Shown in pieces: positions 22,817 through 35,258 of a stretch of 64,000 nucleotides of DNA. Origin of the DNA: Ottelia alismoides (lineage: Eukaryota > Streptophyta > Magnoliopsida > Alismatales > Hydrocharitaceae). A program made the position numbers and the translations under genes. The stretch spans positions 682,001-746,000 of the forward strand of contig JAZKJV010000686.1 of NCBI GenBank assembly GCA_037367405.1, read 5' to 3'. The notes beneath the pieces are model-generated. The model was given only the letters and a program-made list of their open reading frames with translations, ran no database searches and was not told the DNA's origin. Numbering within the stretch: the first letter of the stretch is position 1; each line of letters starts with the position of its first letter.

Positions 22817-25243
22817 TGTAAAGTTCTGTCCAGATCCGACCTGGTTACCCGAGGGTTCAGAATAGAAACATCAATAATTATATCCCAAGATTTATATAGC
22901 CATTCATCGATGAGTATTTTGGAAAGCATGCTATAATACCTTTGTTGTCAAACAATGCACATACAATAACTCAACAAGCATTTCATATGACATAAACACA
23001 TATATACATAAAAGGAAGGAGTTATATTTACAAAAAATGTTTACATGTAGCTCAAGACCAAAAAGATGCGGGCCAATTACATTTTTAATGAGAGATACAA
23101 AATATGATATTTGACTACCTTGTAAGTAACTCATTGGTCCAAGTAGTCACCCACAGTTGATTCCTTCCGAACCATTTTACCTGGTTCAGAAATTTCAACC
23201 TATGAGCAAAGTTGCCCAATATGACCATTATAACAATAAGGAGATACATGCTCAAAGTGTGGAGCAGATCAACAAATCCTAAGTTACGAATGTAAGATTA
23301 TACTAGATTTTAGTTACTAAGGGGTCGTTCGTGTAGGGGTTACCCCCCCCCCCCCCCCCCTCTTTTGGGGGAGGTTACCCCCCAAAACCCACACTTCCTC
23401 TCTCATGTAAGGCCCACTCTCCATCTCTTTTTAATGCATTAAATAAATCATTTCTCTTTCATCCATTCCATCAAAAAATAATATAGTATACTATCATATC
23501 ATCTAGAAATTATAAACTACTCAACTTCTACTCACTTTTCCAAACTTCAATACAATCATATCACAACAACTACTCACTTTTTCAAACTTCAATACAATCA
23601 CATTACAACAAACCCACTCAACCCGAAACCCTCTATCCAAACACCAAAAGACAAAAACAGGTTACCGTCCCCTAGTTTACGTCGGGGTAACCCGGTAACC
23701 AAACGCACCTTAAGAGTGTCAGGCTTTAGAGACTTTCCTTGTTAATCCAATAACAACAATATACGATTCTTTCATATACAATTTTCATGGAAACAATCAT
23801 ATGGAAACTTAATCTTAACGTCTCATCTTTCCCATATAAGAACATTTAGTACCAATATTAATAGAAAATGACATGTTATTTCAATTGACTAGCACCTAAT
23901 ATCATTTACTTAAAGTATATGCAAAGGTCAATCTTTACTTAAATAAATAGTACATCAGCTAACAACTTGTTTCATTTTCAATCAAACATGCAGCACCTCA
24001 CAGTATCACAATTACATTTTTTCCTTTATAGAAGAGAAAAGTTCACAACAGTTTATAGTTTATTTAAAATTCTGATTTAGATATACACATGATAATAAAT
24101 TGCTCTTTCAATTAGTTGTCCATTTGAATAAGCAAACCCGTGTATTCTTCCAAATAAATCGAACGAATATCTTACAGATCACAACTTTGTTTAAATTATC
24201 ATGTACTCAAAGAGAACACCGCAATATATTTAACGTTCATTAAAATAATCCAGAACTTATAGATCTTTTATTCACCTTAAATTCATCAGAATTCATGTAT
24301 TCGTCAATTATAAGCGTCCGATTTCATCTCGATAAGATTCTAGTTATAACCTTTTCATTTACTTAGATCATCAGAACTTATTTCAACTTCCATTTGCTGA
24401 CTAATTATAACGGAGCAAAATAACCTGAGAATTATTTAAATTTCCTTCTTTGTAAATATTTCGTTTACTTAATTATTACATAACGTACAGAATTATTTAA
24501 ATTACTTAATAAATTCAACATAGCAGGAACCAAACTGAGGAAATTTGTTTTATTCTTACATAATATCTGGCCTTATTTCAGAGCTTAGAAAGCCTTATTT
24601 CAGAGCTGATTTCAGTAAGCTGAACTTATCATGCATGATTTATTTTAATAAAATAAATTACTTAACGTAGAATCATTCAAGGCTCACTCAATTTAAGAGT
24701 TTTCACAACCAAATGACCAAGGGATGTGTGTGGGGTCATAAATATCTTGCCTTGGATTTAGAGCAAGCTACACATAGTTATCCTTAAGTTGCATTAGAGT
24801 CCAGATCTGAAATAAACCAACATGCAACATCCATCTCTTAAAATCAACATCCTTATGTTTCAAAACCCTCAATTATGCATCTAATCACTATACAAACTAT
24901 GTTACAATCACAAGGAATGCCTAATGATATCATACCTAGTGAAAGAGACCCCCAATTGACTTCTTTTTTACTCCATTTTATTGCAGTCCAAGCCAATTTA
25001 GGAGCAGACTTTGGAGTTTCCAGCCACTATTTGATGGAAACAACAAAGGGAATAGGGCATTTCTACTTTTCAGATTGTTGGAGTTGTGAAGAGGTTTTAA
25101 TTTGAATAGAACAAGGTGATGTCCGACGATTTTCTCAAGGATTTGAAGGGATCTGTTGCATGGCGAAGCCAACCTATCAGAGAAGATGTTCGGCGGTTTA
25201 ATCAAGTATTCTCGATATTTGTTGTAAGGCGGAAGGCCCAACA
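22817..25243 (-). mobile_element. 5' LTR of element E
   Basis: On the minus strand it would start TGTTGGGCCTTCC at 25243 and end GAACTTTACA at 22817, beside the PBS. The inner end is secure; the outer end is a best guess from the TG start. It contains a 389-bp MITE, so the LTR proper is about 2.0 kb. AT-rich, no ORFs of note. Confidence 0.5.
23321..23709. mobile_element. Tourist-like MITE with poly-C tract
   Basis: The ends GGGGTCGTTCGTGTAGGGG and (reverse complement of the right end) GGTGCGTTTGGTTACCGGG form imperfect terminal inverted repeats of the PIF/Harbinger type. The flanks are TAA and TTA, compatible with a mutated TWA duplication. The interior is AT-rich without ORF. A run of about 19 C (from 23342) followed by GGGGG lies just inside the left end. 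Confidence 0.6.
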
Positions 25244-26841
25244 AATGACGTAAGCATGTAAGGCAAGTAACCTCACGTCATGGAGCTGTCATGGACCGAA
25301 CCGCTACATGCGAAACACGTAACAAGCATGCACGGTAGGTCACGAACGGATACGAAGTGAAAAAAGAAACGGCAGGTAAGGGTAAGTTGGTAATTGCCAA
25401 TCTGGAATGGAATATGGCGCGGTGGCATGATGGGAATGGGAATTTAGGGAAATAAATAAAGGCATATGTATTGGCTGCGCAAACTAATGGGGACGGGGTT
25501 TTCTCCCCCGCTTAATATATATAATAGATGGGGCCATTTTTATAGGCTTCTCTTGCTTGAATTTGAGCGGCCGTGTCCTAGATGCTGAGACAGATTTCAG
25601 CTTCTAGCACTACTTGTATAGGCCCTTAGATTTCTCTACAATTACAAGCGGTACTCCCACTAGTTCTTTTGGGTTGATTTCCCACTAACCCCTTACAATT
25701 TTCTTAATATAAACTCTTCTTCTTTCTATTCTTTGTTGACGGCAATTGCAGTACATATCTTCTATCCTATAATTATCATTTGGTTCAAAACATTTTTTAC
25801 AATCTATTTCTAGTCACTCTTTACCCCAAAAAAACTTTATTGATTAGGATCTTAAGGTCCATTAATATCAAGGATATTACAATAGTGGTTGTCCCACATC
25901 CTCTCTCTCCCCTCTCCATAGTGGATGTCATGTTCTCTCGATGTTCGTGCCCCTTGTAGGAGTGTTGATACCTTTAAATCCTACCCATTTGTTCTGAGAC
26001 CTAGTTAAAGAACCATTTTTGCTGAAGAAAGGGCAGCTTGCCTATGGGACGGGGTTCTCACTAGGGTTTATTTTTTAAAAACTGGATCTGATTGTCTTTG
26101 GGATCCATTTGTACTTGGGGTGCTATATAAATTCCCTACAGTTAAAGTTTCCCGTATTCTTTGTAACTTACCTTCACGACATATAGTGAAACCGGTCGTT
26201 GTTGCCTGAGAATGTAGCCCACTTAAGGTTGAACCTCGTAATCCATGTGCATGTGTGCTTGCTTGTTTTGATTTGTGCTTGTTTTCTTTTGCTACTAGCA
26301 ACGAGAAGGAAGAAGAAACCTATGTCTCTACGAGCCTCGTACCCCTGGTGAAAACAAAGACTTCATGAGACCAAGTCTATAACGAGGAGAGAATGATGAT
26401 CGAATAACCATTGGTGTGGAGAAGTAAGGTGAGAAGATCTTCTCTCGATTTCAAAAGGCTCACGATACGTCATCGCATCTGTATTTGCAGTGTCCAACCG
26501 ATTGGACCTCAGACATGTGAATAACACCAAAAACATTTTTCTTACATCAATACAGCCTCCTCAATTCAAAGATATCTAGCTGACCCAATAACTGAAAATG
26601 CCGCTGGAGCTTAAACGCTGATTCCAAAGATACTTTGACAAGTTGCTAAATTGTGCTAAAATGAAATGCACAAAAGTTATAGCATGAGAAAATACACATT
26701 TACTGAGGTTATACTAAACATAGTGTAATGTGACAACAAACCTCAAGCATAATAACCAATCAGATTTATATAATTACATCTAAGACTTCGAGTAAGAAAT
26801 CATGGCAAGCATAATATGCAAAACATAAAGGAAACACAAAC
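25244..26841. other. Low-repeat region with an LTR-like remnant
   Basis: No ORF above 80 codons and no recognised domain. 25882-26300 resembles a copia LTR in plus orientation: TTGTCCCACATCC start, TATA-like GCTATATAAATTCC near 26120, and a GAGAATGTAGCCC...GAACCTCGTAATCC block like U5 of plant copia elements. No second LTR or PBS was found. If the COR413 gene continues, its 3' exons and terminator could lie here, but I could not find them. Confidence 0.35.
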
Positions 26842-27098
26842 CAGGGAAACGCTTAGGAAAGAAGAGCCGAAGTACGACGGCAATAAAAGCAACCCATTTC
26901 CCGAAATCCCCTCTGTCAAATAGTGCGAAAAAGGTGAGCATGTAATTGGACATGCTTTAAGGAACCAGTACTAAAGAATGCAAGCATTACCTCAAGAAAT
27001 AAAACACTGACGAGGGAAGGCTCAAGAAAATACAAGGAATCAAAAGTGCAGTCAATATATTCGTCTTCCAGTTTGTTCGATCCAAAATCAGTAGATAT
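26842..27098 (-). CDS. COR413-PM: Two exons of a COR413-type plasma-membrane protein
   Basis: On the minus strand, exon 27098-26991 (108 bp) is preceded by an intron end CAG and followed by the donor GAG|GTAATG. It encodes YLLILDRTNWKTN..., a hydrophobic span and a LPSS...FLR end. Exon 26912-26842 (71 bp) lies between TTTGACAG and CCTG|GTTTGT and encodes GDFGKWVAFIAVVLRLFFP. Splice phases agree (AG|A makes Arg). Both segments are the signature of the COR413 family, cold-induced multispanning proteins of plasma membrane or thylakoid; the motifs fit the plasma-membrane type. The N-terminal exon and the last exon (expected to begin with a DWLE-like segment) were not found within 1.5 kb either side. 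It is either a gene with long introns or a captured fragment. Both exons are free of stops and look constrained. Confidence 0.8.
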
Positions 27099-28574
27099 CT
27101 GTGATAACAATTATTGCAAGAGAACAATTGAGGTTTGACAGATCAACAGCAACTAAGTTCGAAATAGAGTGCATCACTTAGTGGAGTCCTAGATTGTGAT
27201 ATACATGTGTCAGCTAAATGACGGAGGGCATAACAGACTTAATTGTAAGAACGCCTTCAATTTTATAATGTATTTAGTTATTACTATTATCTAGATAAGC
27301 CAGGCAAGCAGTAACACTGGATGCGTAGACAGCCTTGAAATGCTGCTTCTTTGTAGTAGACCAACAGGTGGAGCTCATGCCCCTCAGAGAGGACACTTCT
27401 TTTCAGAAGATTCCCAAATGATAAATCTAGCAGAAAAGAGAACGGCAGTCCCATGACTAAGGTGACAGCAGAACACAACATGGTCTATTTACAATAGCAG
27501 ACATCCGAAATTAGAGGATTCAAAAAGTAGAGTTCAGATAAGGCTTAACACAACAGAAATACAAGCATCCAAAAACCAACTGGAACACAACAAACAAATG
27601 GCAATATTATGTTTTGATTAGGGCAAAGTAAAAATATGGCCTCAAGACATGTAGATTCCCAATTAAGGACCTCAATTTTTTAATGTAACGAAGCGCAGCA
27701 TGAACTTTCAACTTTTGTTTAATGTCAACATAAAAGGGTTGTGAAAGATTACATATATGAAATGAAAAAAAATAAGATAAGGTCCCTTTTGTTATATTTG
27801 AACAATAAGATCCCTAATTGAGAAATGACACAAAATTGGGGTCTTTTTTAATTTACCCTAATGATTAATTTTCACAGTCTTTTTTCCCATACACTGCATA
27901 GTATAGCATGTTAACTCTCCACCAAAGTAACATTTAACAAAAACATCTAGGATTCTACGTACTAACGTTAGAAAAGCATACCCATGGAGTTTTAAACATC
28001 TGTTATATAGACATATTTGCAATGGTGGACTGATGAATCTCTGATCATCGCACTAACATGTCCAAATAACACTCATTCGGAGCATTAGCCGGAATGGATT
28101 CGTCGTGTTTTTGGCTTCATGTTTTAATAATCTGGAGTTTTGATCGAGAGTTTCAATCCTATACTGTCTTCTGACACCCTCTCCTTGAGAATCCTGATAC
28201 AATCATGATTCTACACCCATACTCAAGCCAAACACAAACGCTTAACCTTTATTCCTAATCTATCAGGCATGTGTCTCCCTAACCCTGACATATTCCCAAA
28301 CCCAACAACATCAGCTTCTATCATGACCTTCACGATATCATTCCAGCTTCCTTCACCAATCATGTAGCATTGTCAAAGCGTGCACCTTTACCATCATACT
28401 CAGAAACCACCAAGAGCTAACATGAATATCATGTTGAAACCCTAAATTATAATGAGCCTTTTGCCAACCCTACAATACTCCTAGTTCCCATAAAACCACC
28501 ATCTTGCACTAAAATCTTCAAACCATACCTCCATTCCACTAAAACATAACTCTATATCTGAAACTTATGGAGAA
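27099..28574. other. Non-coding DNA upstream of the COR413 exons
   Basis: No repeat landmarks and no convincing exon. A minus frame at 27481-27287 has no similarity I recognise. This would be intron or upstream sequence if the COR413 gene is complete. Confidence 0.3.
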
Positions 28575-31259
28575 AACTTTAAGCGCATTACGGAAGCGTG
28601 AAAATCGCATCATATGCAATAGGGAGTGACTAGAAATACTAGTTGCTCAAGGCAGCGGAATTTAAGAATTTTTAAACTGGATGAAACCACACGATCCAAG
28701 AATACTTCTCGAATCGTTTCATCTAAACCACAAAGTAGATATCGTAATACCTCTTGAAGCGTGGTTGCGATCGTATCTCTAAACGAAGAGATCTCCTTTC
28801 TCAAGTTCGATCCGACGGAGGAGACGCTTGCGAACGCGTTGATGAAATGGGTGTTCCTCGCAATCGAAGTTGATGATCCAAGCGGTGAATCTCCTGATCT
28901 CGTCTCACAAGATCTGACATCTTCTTCACGAGCGAGGTGCACCGAAGGAGACGGAGATCCACGAGCAGTCGAAGCAGCGGCACAACGACGTAGCGACGAC
29001 AGACGATCCTCTCTAGAGTTTAGAGTGGACGGCCACACTAAGGAGAGAGAGGGGACGTGGTATGAGAGAGAGACAGAGAGCTTGCAATTCTATCTTCTAA
29101 AAATGAAGAGCTAGGGTTAATCTTCTTTTACAGTATTTTGGGAGTCTATAGATCTCAATCCATGGACAACACAAATCCAATGGTTGAGATTGATTTGTGT
29201 TTCTTTCAATGTACATGATTTTGTTATAAAAACATAAAAATAATTAATTTAATTAAAGTAAATATATATTGAACAATAGACGACCCTACTTAATTGTGGG
29301 AAAGGGCTTTGTTGTTGTTGAAATATATATTGAATAAATCATCAATATAAATTAATTCAATCAAATCAATAAACCATGAAGGATTAGGAAGGAGGCAAGC
29401 CTCCTTCCAATTAAAGGGGGACGACCGCCTTGACTCCTAAATCAAGAGTGGTCTTCCACCCTCTTTATATGGAAGGGTGACTCCTCATTCCAATTATATG
29501 AGATCCAATATCTCATATAATCATTTATTATTTACAATAACTTTTGTAAATTATTTCACAAAAATAATTTCAAATTATTTTGTGAAATATCAATCATGCC
29601 AATGGAAATTTGTGAATCGTATTCACAATCCAAAATAAAACGTAAATTACATTTTCAATTAATTGTCCAATGTGAATCCAATTCACATCAAGATTTAAAT
29701 TTAAATGTTATTTACAAATAGCTATCTCTTATACATTATAAATTACATTTATAATATATATGATTAATATGGATAGTGTTATCCACATTATTCATATCCT
29801 TGATAACTAAATCATATTTAATTACCTTGAATCTCTATTCTCATGTGCTCAAATAATATGAATCATATTCACATTATTCACATCTTTGATAATTAAATCA
29901 CGTTTAATTATCTTAGATAACTCTCCATATATGGCCAAATAATATGAATCGAATTCATATTATTCATGATAATTAAATCACATTTAACTATCAATTTTCC
30001 CCAATGCTCAGACAATTATCAACAATGAAATTATCCTTGAACTCTTTCAAGAATAATGTGCTTTCTCCGCATATACTTGGAGATAAGGACAGGGCAGTTG
30101 TACGTTATATGTATAGTGACTTGGATATTGAGATCATATCTCAAATCTAAATCTTGGGAACCTCTCAAAGATGCTTGATTACATCAAGGCCATAGATCTA
30201 ATCTTTTCATTGCATCTGAATCACATTCAGATCAATATCCAACATTTGGACTAAGATCAGAGTACTTCTCTACTGAGAGGAGTCCATAAAATCCAGTCTT
30301 GTTTCAGCACTCCCTCGAAATGGAAGCATCGTGAACATACAATCTTTTATGATCACATCACCCGCAAGTATTCCAAAAACATGTACATCTCACATATTGG
30401 AAGACCTAGAATAAACATGAAGTTTTAGATCTTATTTAGACGGACTCCTTCAGAGTGTTGTCATTAAGTTTCTCGTTTGATCATTGGGAGTTGGTATCGA
30501 TCATATACTTTCCAAAATCATATATCATACCCCGGTATTAATCATATACTTTCCAAAAGCATATATCAAACCTATAAAATCAGTCAAGCTTCCAAAGCGA
30601 GACCTTGCAAGGATTTTGATCTCAATATCTCATGAGTGAGATCATGTCTTCCGGATTCAGTAAATGAACATGTATGATCCCTTTGAGAGATCGTATTACT
30701 CATATGCCCTTGTATGCACACCATCTCGTCGGTGTATAGACCTTGATTAGATCATCAACCTATCGCTCTACCAAATGTACATACTTAACATATACTAACA
30801 CATCTGTCTCCGGTCAGAGGATGCATGCCTATATCGTGATAGTATACGACATAGGTCCTGGTTATCTCGATCTCGTTAAGTCAACTCTTTGGCCTAACTT
30901 ATCTAACACCTATGAGTTACTATTCTTATGCAGAGGACCTTCATCAAGAGGTCGATTAGATATCAGCCTTTAGAGAAGGATTGCCATCTCCTTCTCATGC
31001 TGGAGATCCTCTCTTAACAATCACTTGACGGTGCTTGATGAGTCCATAATCTAACTCTTTAGATATCATCCAAGCACCAGCCTCTATAATTCAACATCTG
31101 AATCAATAGTTGTATGATCATTAAGATGACCATGGTGCATAACCCTAATTGTACTAAAGGACCTATTATGCAAATTATTTATTCTTCATTTCAGATCAGG
31201 GAATGATTTGCAATAACATTTATTTCATAATGGCTCAACGTGGGCTCGCGTGTCCAACA
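28575..31259 (-). mobile_element. 3' LTR of old Ty1/copia element G
   Basis: On the minus strand the LTR starts TGTTGGACACGCGAGCC at 31259, beside a purine tract (GGGCTAGTGGGAGA, 31274-31261), and ends near 28575 after ACGCTTCCGTAATGCG. The same sequence recurs at 41824-42650 (partial) and as a solo LTR within 47562-58769, whose TSD supports the outer ends. About 2.7 kb with a 47-bp LINE insertion. ORFs of 117 and 142 codons at 28610-29114 are on opposite strands and belong to the repeat. Confidence 0.75.
29274..29320 (+). mobile_element. 47-bp 5'-truncated RTE LINE insertion
   Basis: The last 47 bp of an RTE element (ACTTAATTGTGGGAAAGGG then CTTTGTTGTTGTTG) are flanked by perfect 14-bp direct repeats AAATATATATTGAA (29260-29273 and 29321-29334). 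The sister LTR at 41824-42650 has the uninterrupted site. The tail matches the end of the RTE at 46620-46655. Confidence 0.85.
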
Positions 31260-31260
31260 A

Positions 31261-33481
31261 TCTCCCACTAGCCCAAAGAGTCATTAATGGGTTAATCTTT
31301 AAGCCCACACTCATGTGTTAATCATAGGCTATTTAGAAAAATAGCTTCGTAAGCTGATTAGTCACTATGTTCCCAAGAGACTACGTCAAGTGTACGGTAC
31401 TTGCATATCTCCTAGTAATAGCGCTCGCATACAATGTGAGTGTTGCATCTTATGCAACCAATACTCAATTTTATTAAATCAGTTATAGTGTCTTGGCACT
31501 ATAACTCAATAATTGTTATAACCAGTATGTAATTTCTATTATCCTTATCAGAATGCCCTTATTCCTAGAGATCTCTATCTCCTAAGACTAAGATCCAGTC
31601 TTAAGTCTTATAAAGCAACTGCAGTTAAGACCTTTTAGATCACTATCTACAAAGCCTTAAGTTCTCGAAGATAAGGCTTTGAGATCACTATCTCAAAAGT
31701 CTTGTCATCTTTGAAGATATTGTTATTACTGCAATCAAGTGTTTATCTCCATACTAGTATTAGTAACAGTTTACTACTCCCACTGCATGGCAGACATCTG
31801 GCTTTTGTACACATGTAGTATACACTGAGCTTCTCATAGCTAATGCACTAGGGCATGAAGCTTTGGTATTCACATCCTCAACTCTTTGAGGTGATATCCC
31901 TTTAGATAGGCCAGTGTTATACTTAAGGGAAAGAAGCTTTCCTTGAAGTTTTCCAGAAAATGGAATATGTCCAAAGTGTACCACTAATGTGACGTTCCGA
32001 TACCATCTTCTCTTTGCTTCTGAAAATCTTCAGAACTAAGATATAAGAGGCATCATTGAGATCATATCTCAAGGTATGGAACAACCAGATTATAAAACAT
32101 TGGTTATCATTCTTATATCATTCCAAATGATTAGGACTTCATCTACATTAAGCATGATGAACACAATGGCACTCCCACTAAGCTTCACATGGTTCATCAA
32201 GATTCAATCTAAAATCATAACCTTTATAATTTCATCAAATATGATGTTCCAACTACTAGAAGCTTATTTGAGCTCATAGATGGAGTCCCTTAGCTTGCAT
32301 ACCTTGCATTCCTCAACAATGAAACCTTTTGCGGCTACTTCATATGAATATCCTCAGAGAGGTATTCATAGAGGAATGAAATCTTGACTTCCATCTTGTA
32401 GATGTTATAGTCAAGTTGTGTAGCTATAGTAGCAATATTATGATGGGTTTAAGTGTGGTCACATAAGAGCAAATCTCATCGCAAGCAATGTCTTCTCTTC
32501 GTGTGTATCTTGTGGATACGAGCCGTCCTTTGAAGATATCTACCTTCTCATCAGGTTTCCTCTTTCTCTTGAAGATCCATTTACACCTAATAGGTCTTAC
32601 CCTTAAAGGTGGATCCTTGAGGGTCTATATACGACACTTGTATATGAAGTCTACTTTAGACTCTATTGCTAGCATCCATCTCTCCATGTCATGATCGTTA
32701 GAAGCTTCATCATATGAAGTCGTATCATTATCAGACTTCACTTACACAAGGAATTCATACCCTTTGGTGGTCTCACCACCCTCAAATTAATTTGAAGAGG
32801 TATGAGTGTTTCATTTTTAATTGTCCTTTTAGTTTCCAATTTCAAGAGCCTCATTATCTTCTCAAGATTCAATGAGTTCCTTCCTTTATTTTCCTAATGA
32901 AGTAGCACTCTCTGGTGTTGGATTCCAGCTTACCTGCATCCATGACAAAGTTATGAACCAAGCAACCATAAATCCTCAAGTGTCCAACACAAGGCTAGGT
33001 TCCAAACCATAACTTATGAGGGTTTTCGGGTTTAGATTTGCATGGAATCTTATTAAGGATATATATTGTAGTCTCTACTACATATATACCTAGAAACTAA
33101 GAGGTAATTATGCTAATATTCATCATTGATAAAATCATGTCACACATGATCCAATTGCATCTCCCTACAACTCTATTGTGTTTAGGTGTATTAGGAGTGA
33201 GATAGGAATGACATTCCTTTCTCCATAAGGTATTTCTTGAATTTATCTAATAGATACTTGCTACCCAGGGTAGATCAAATTCATTTCATCTTCCTTCAAA
33301 CTTTGGCTCTAAATCAAAATTGTGAAATCTTTGAACACTCCTAAGGTTTCTAAGGTGAAGGGAAGAAATCTCATATCACAACCAATCATCAATTGATATC
33401 ACATATCATTAATGTTTATTATGATATAGGTGATCCACACATCAATATGTATGAGATCTTGAATACCATGACATCTTACAC
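31261..33481 (-). pseudogene. Decayed copia pol of element G (integrase to RNase H)
   Basis: Minus-strand pieces in changing frames read in order: integrase catalytic region with TP.TPKHNR.V and MMNISI...YVVETTIYIL (33.3-33.1 kb), RT with PIRCKWIFKRK (near 32.58 kb) and the polymerase box degraded to NVDE in place of YVDD (near 32.2 kb), and the RNase H entry with a VYTTCVQKPDVCHAVGVV block (31.8 kb). Every segment has stops. The motif set is of the Tork/Angela-like copia type, different from element F. A plus-strand copia inserted into its integrase at 33482. Confidence 0.7.
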
Positions 33482-33624
33482 TGTTAAGATTCTTATGTTT
33501 TGTCGTATTTATTTGTATTGTTTATTTCTCTTGTCCCGTTTATGTAATTTATCCTTTGATCTTTTCTCCTATATAAGAGAGCTCTAGGGTTAGATGGAAT
33601 ACAATTTTTTGTTTCACCTCAACA
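33482..33624 (+). repeat. 5' LTR of element F
   Basis: TG...CA termini; contains the TATA box CTATATAAG at 33569-33577 followed by a purine-rich start region. Ends directly before the PBS. Confidence 0.92.
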
Positions 33625-33636
33625 TGGTATCAGAGC
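33625..33636 (+). other. PBS (initiator tRNA-Met) of element F
   Basis: TGGTATCAGAGC directly follows the LTR. This is the standard copia primer site. 33637-34130 downstream is a GC-rich non-coding leader with Pro/Arg-type codons but no ORF. Confidence 0.9.
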
Positions 33637-34134
33637 GATGGTCCTAGACCGGAGCCTGTGACCTAACCCTAGACCCTCCCCACCAAAATCCTCCTCACGT
33701 GCCACACAGGTTGCCTCTGCACAGGCAGTCGTCTTGTGCCACATGAGTCGTCGTCCGTTGCCGCCTTCTCTGCTGGGGGTCACCGCCCGCTACCGCCTTG
33801 CTCGCGCACCGCACGTGCCGCCGCCCGCTGCTGCCTTCATCCGACCGCTACTTCTAGCAGCGTGCGCCGCCTTCACGCATGAGCTGACGCCCCCGCCTTT
33901 CTAGGGTTGTCACAGCCCCGCGCGTCCTCCTTGCAGCATTCGATCTCGGTTTCGGTCCTCGTTTGGACCTTTAGGGTGTGATGTGTTCATCTAAAAACCC
34001 TAACCACCCAAAGGCAACTTCAAAGAATGGAAACGGTTGTGGTATAAGTCTACACCCACAACCATCTTCCCATATGTTCGTGTAGACACATGTCTTATTT
34101 GTTGCAAGTCCCAGTCTTGGTGATTGTTGTCATC

Positions 34135-35248
34135 ATGGTTGACAACAAAAGCAGATGTTCCATCTATGGGGGGCTTCAAAGGTCCAGCCCCCATCGTCAA
34201 AATGGATGGCACGAACTATGAACTGTAGGCCATGCAGTTCATGAGTCTGATGCAGTGTAATGGCAAGAAGCACATCCTCACGGTGGAGGAGCCATATGAC
34301 AAGACTGGGATAAACGCCTCATGGGAGGCAAATGATGCCTATGCACGAGTATGGCTATCTGGGACTGTGTCATCAGAGATAGCTAATGAAATTATGAGCC
34401 AGCCGACTGCGAAGGCTATGTGGGACATTCTCGCTGCCACATACTCACCGGCGAAGAACGAGTCGAAGATACTGCATCTCCAGCATGATATCTTCACATC
34501 CAAGCAGAATGGTCGTCCCCTCCATACCCTCTATACTTCCTTGAGGGGTATGTTTAAGAAGTTACATGGTTACATTCCCTTGACTGCTACACCGGAGCAA
34601 CTTAAGGCATACAGAGACTCTGTGATGACAAGAGTCTTTCTAGCAGCTCTTGATCCTGAGTATGACGCTCCTCATGCCCAGATCCTTACCGATGCTACCA
34701 TACCTCCAATGGAGGAGGCATATCGCAGATTGAGTAGGCTATCTATATCCTCAGGTGGTACATTGCAGTCCCAGACATCTTCAGCTATGGCTGCATCTTG
34801 TGGTAGCGGAAATCATATACCATATCGTGGCAGAGGAAACTCTAGCCGTGGCAGAGGAGGGGGTGGTCAACCCCGTCAGCCTTGCATCTATTGCCACAGA
34901 TCTGGCCACTATGAGGAAACATGTTATTCTAAGCATGGGTTTCCCGTTTCAGCTCGGGTTGCAGAGCAGACACAACCAGTTGGGATCCCCTCACCTATTG
35001 CTGATCAGAGATTTGATGAACTTATGGCTCGGCTCAAGGAGATAATGCCCACTACCGGGTCGACCGGCTCTCCTTTTCAGGATCCTCAGAGGTGGTTTCC
35101 TCAGCATCAGCGTCTACATCAGGTACATCGTATGTCTTTACTACTTGTTACAGGGCAGACTTGTCAGAATGGATCATGGATTCAGGAGCATCCCATCATC
35201 TCCGTGGTGATAGAGGCCAGTTTAGCGTATTTCGCCGACTCAGAATGA
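34135..35248 (+). pseudogene. Copia gag of element F
   Basis: Gag forms the cytoplasmic particle. The conserved start FKGPAPIVKMDGTNYEL is followed by TAG where sister copies encode Trp, at 34226-34228, so the long open frame only restarts at 34232. A frameshift lies between the ATG at 34135 and this segment. Downstream the UBN2 core (AKAMWDIL, LHTLYTSLRGMF, VFLAALDPEYD) is intact. A CCHC knuckle, C-X2-C-X4-H-X4-C, lies at residues 218-231 of the 34232 frame, after a Gly/Arg-rich stretch. The frame runs out after a Gln-rich linker at 35248, where protease should be in phase. Confidence 0.85.
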
Positions 35249-35250
35249 AC
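35155..35250 (+). pseudogene. Copia protease segment of element F
   Basis: In a different frame from gag, the translation reads SEWIMDSGASHHL followed by GDRGQFSVF, the copia aspartic protease site with the catalytic DSG intact. The frame meets TGA at 35251, and the next segment continues in the third frame. Two frame changes thus flank protease. Confidence 0.8.
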
Positions 35251-35258
35251 GATCTGTC

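Larger units (their letters stand above)
20772..25243 (-). mobile_element. 5' half of a Del/Tekay-type Ty3/gypsy element E
   Basis: On the minus strand the order is LTR (25243-22817), PBS TGGTATCAGAGC (22812-22801), gag, zinc-knuckle region, protease and the start of the RT linker, ending abruptly near 20772. RT, RNase H, integrase and 3' LTR are absent. Order and primer are those of chromoviruses of the Del/Tekay clade. Many frame breaks show it is old. Confidence 0.75.

Noticed and set aside
22931..24700. Small frames within the LTR of element E
   Set aside because: AT-rich LTR sequence; frames under 70 codons without motifs.
27287..27481. Minus frame considered as the upstream exon of COR413
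   Set aside because: No similarity to the COR413 N-terminus and no donor in the phase required by the next exon.
28260..28450. Minus-strand reading faintly like a PPR protein end
   Set aside because: Only one short stretch resembles the motif, stops surround it, and no repeat periodicity is visible.
28610..29114. ORFs of 117 (+) and 142 (-) codons, partly repeated at 41849-42103
   Set aside because: The repetition is explained by LTR copies of element G; the frames are opposite and overlapping and are broken in the second copy.
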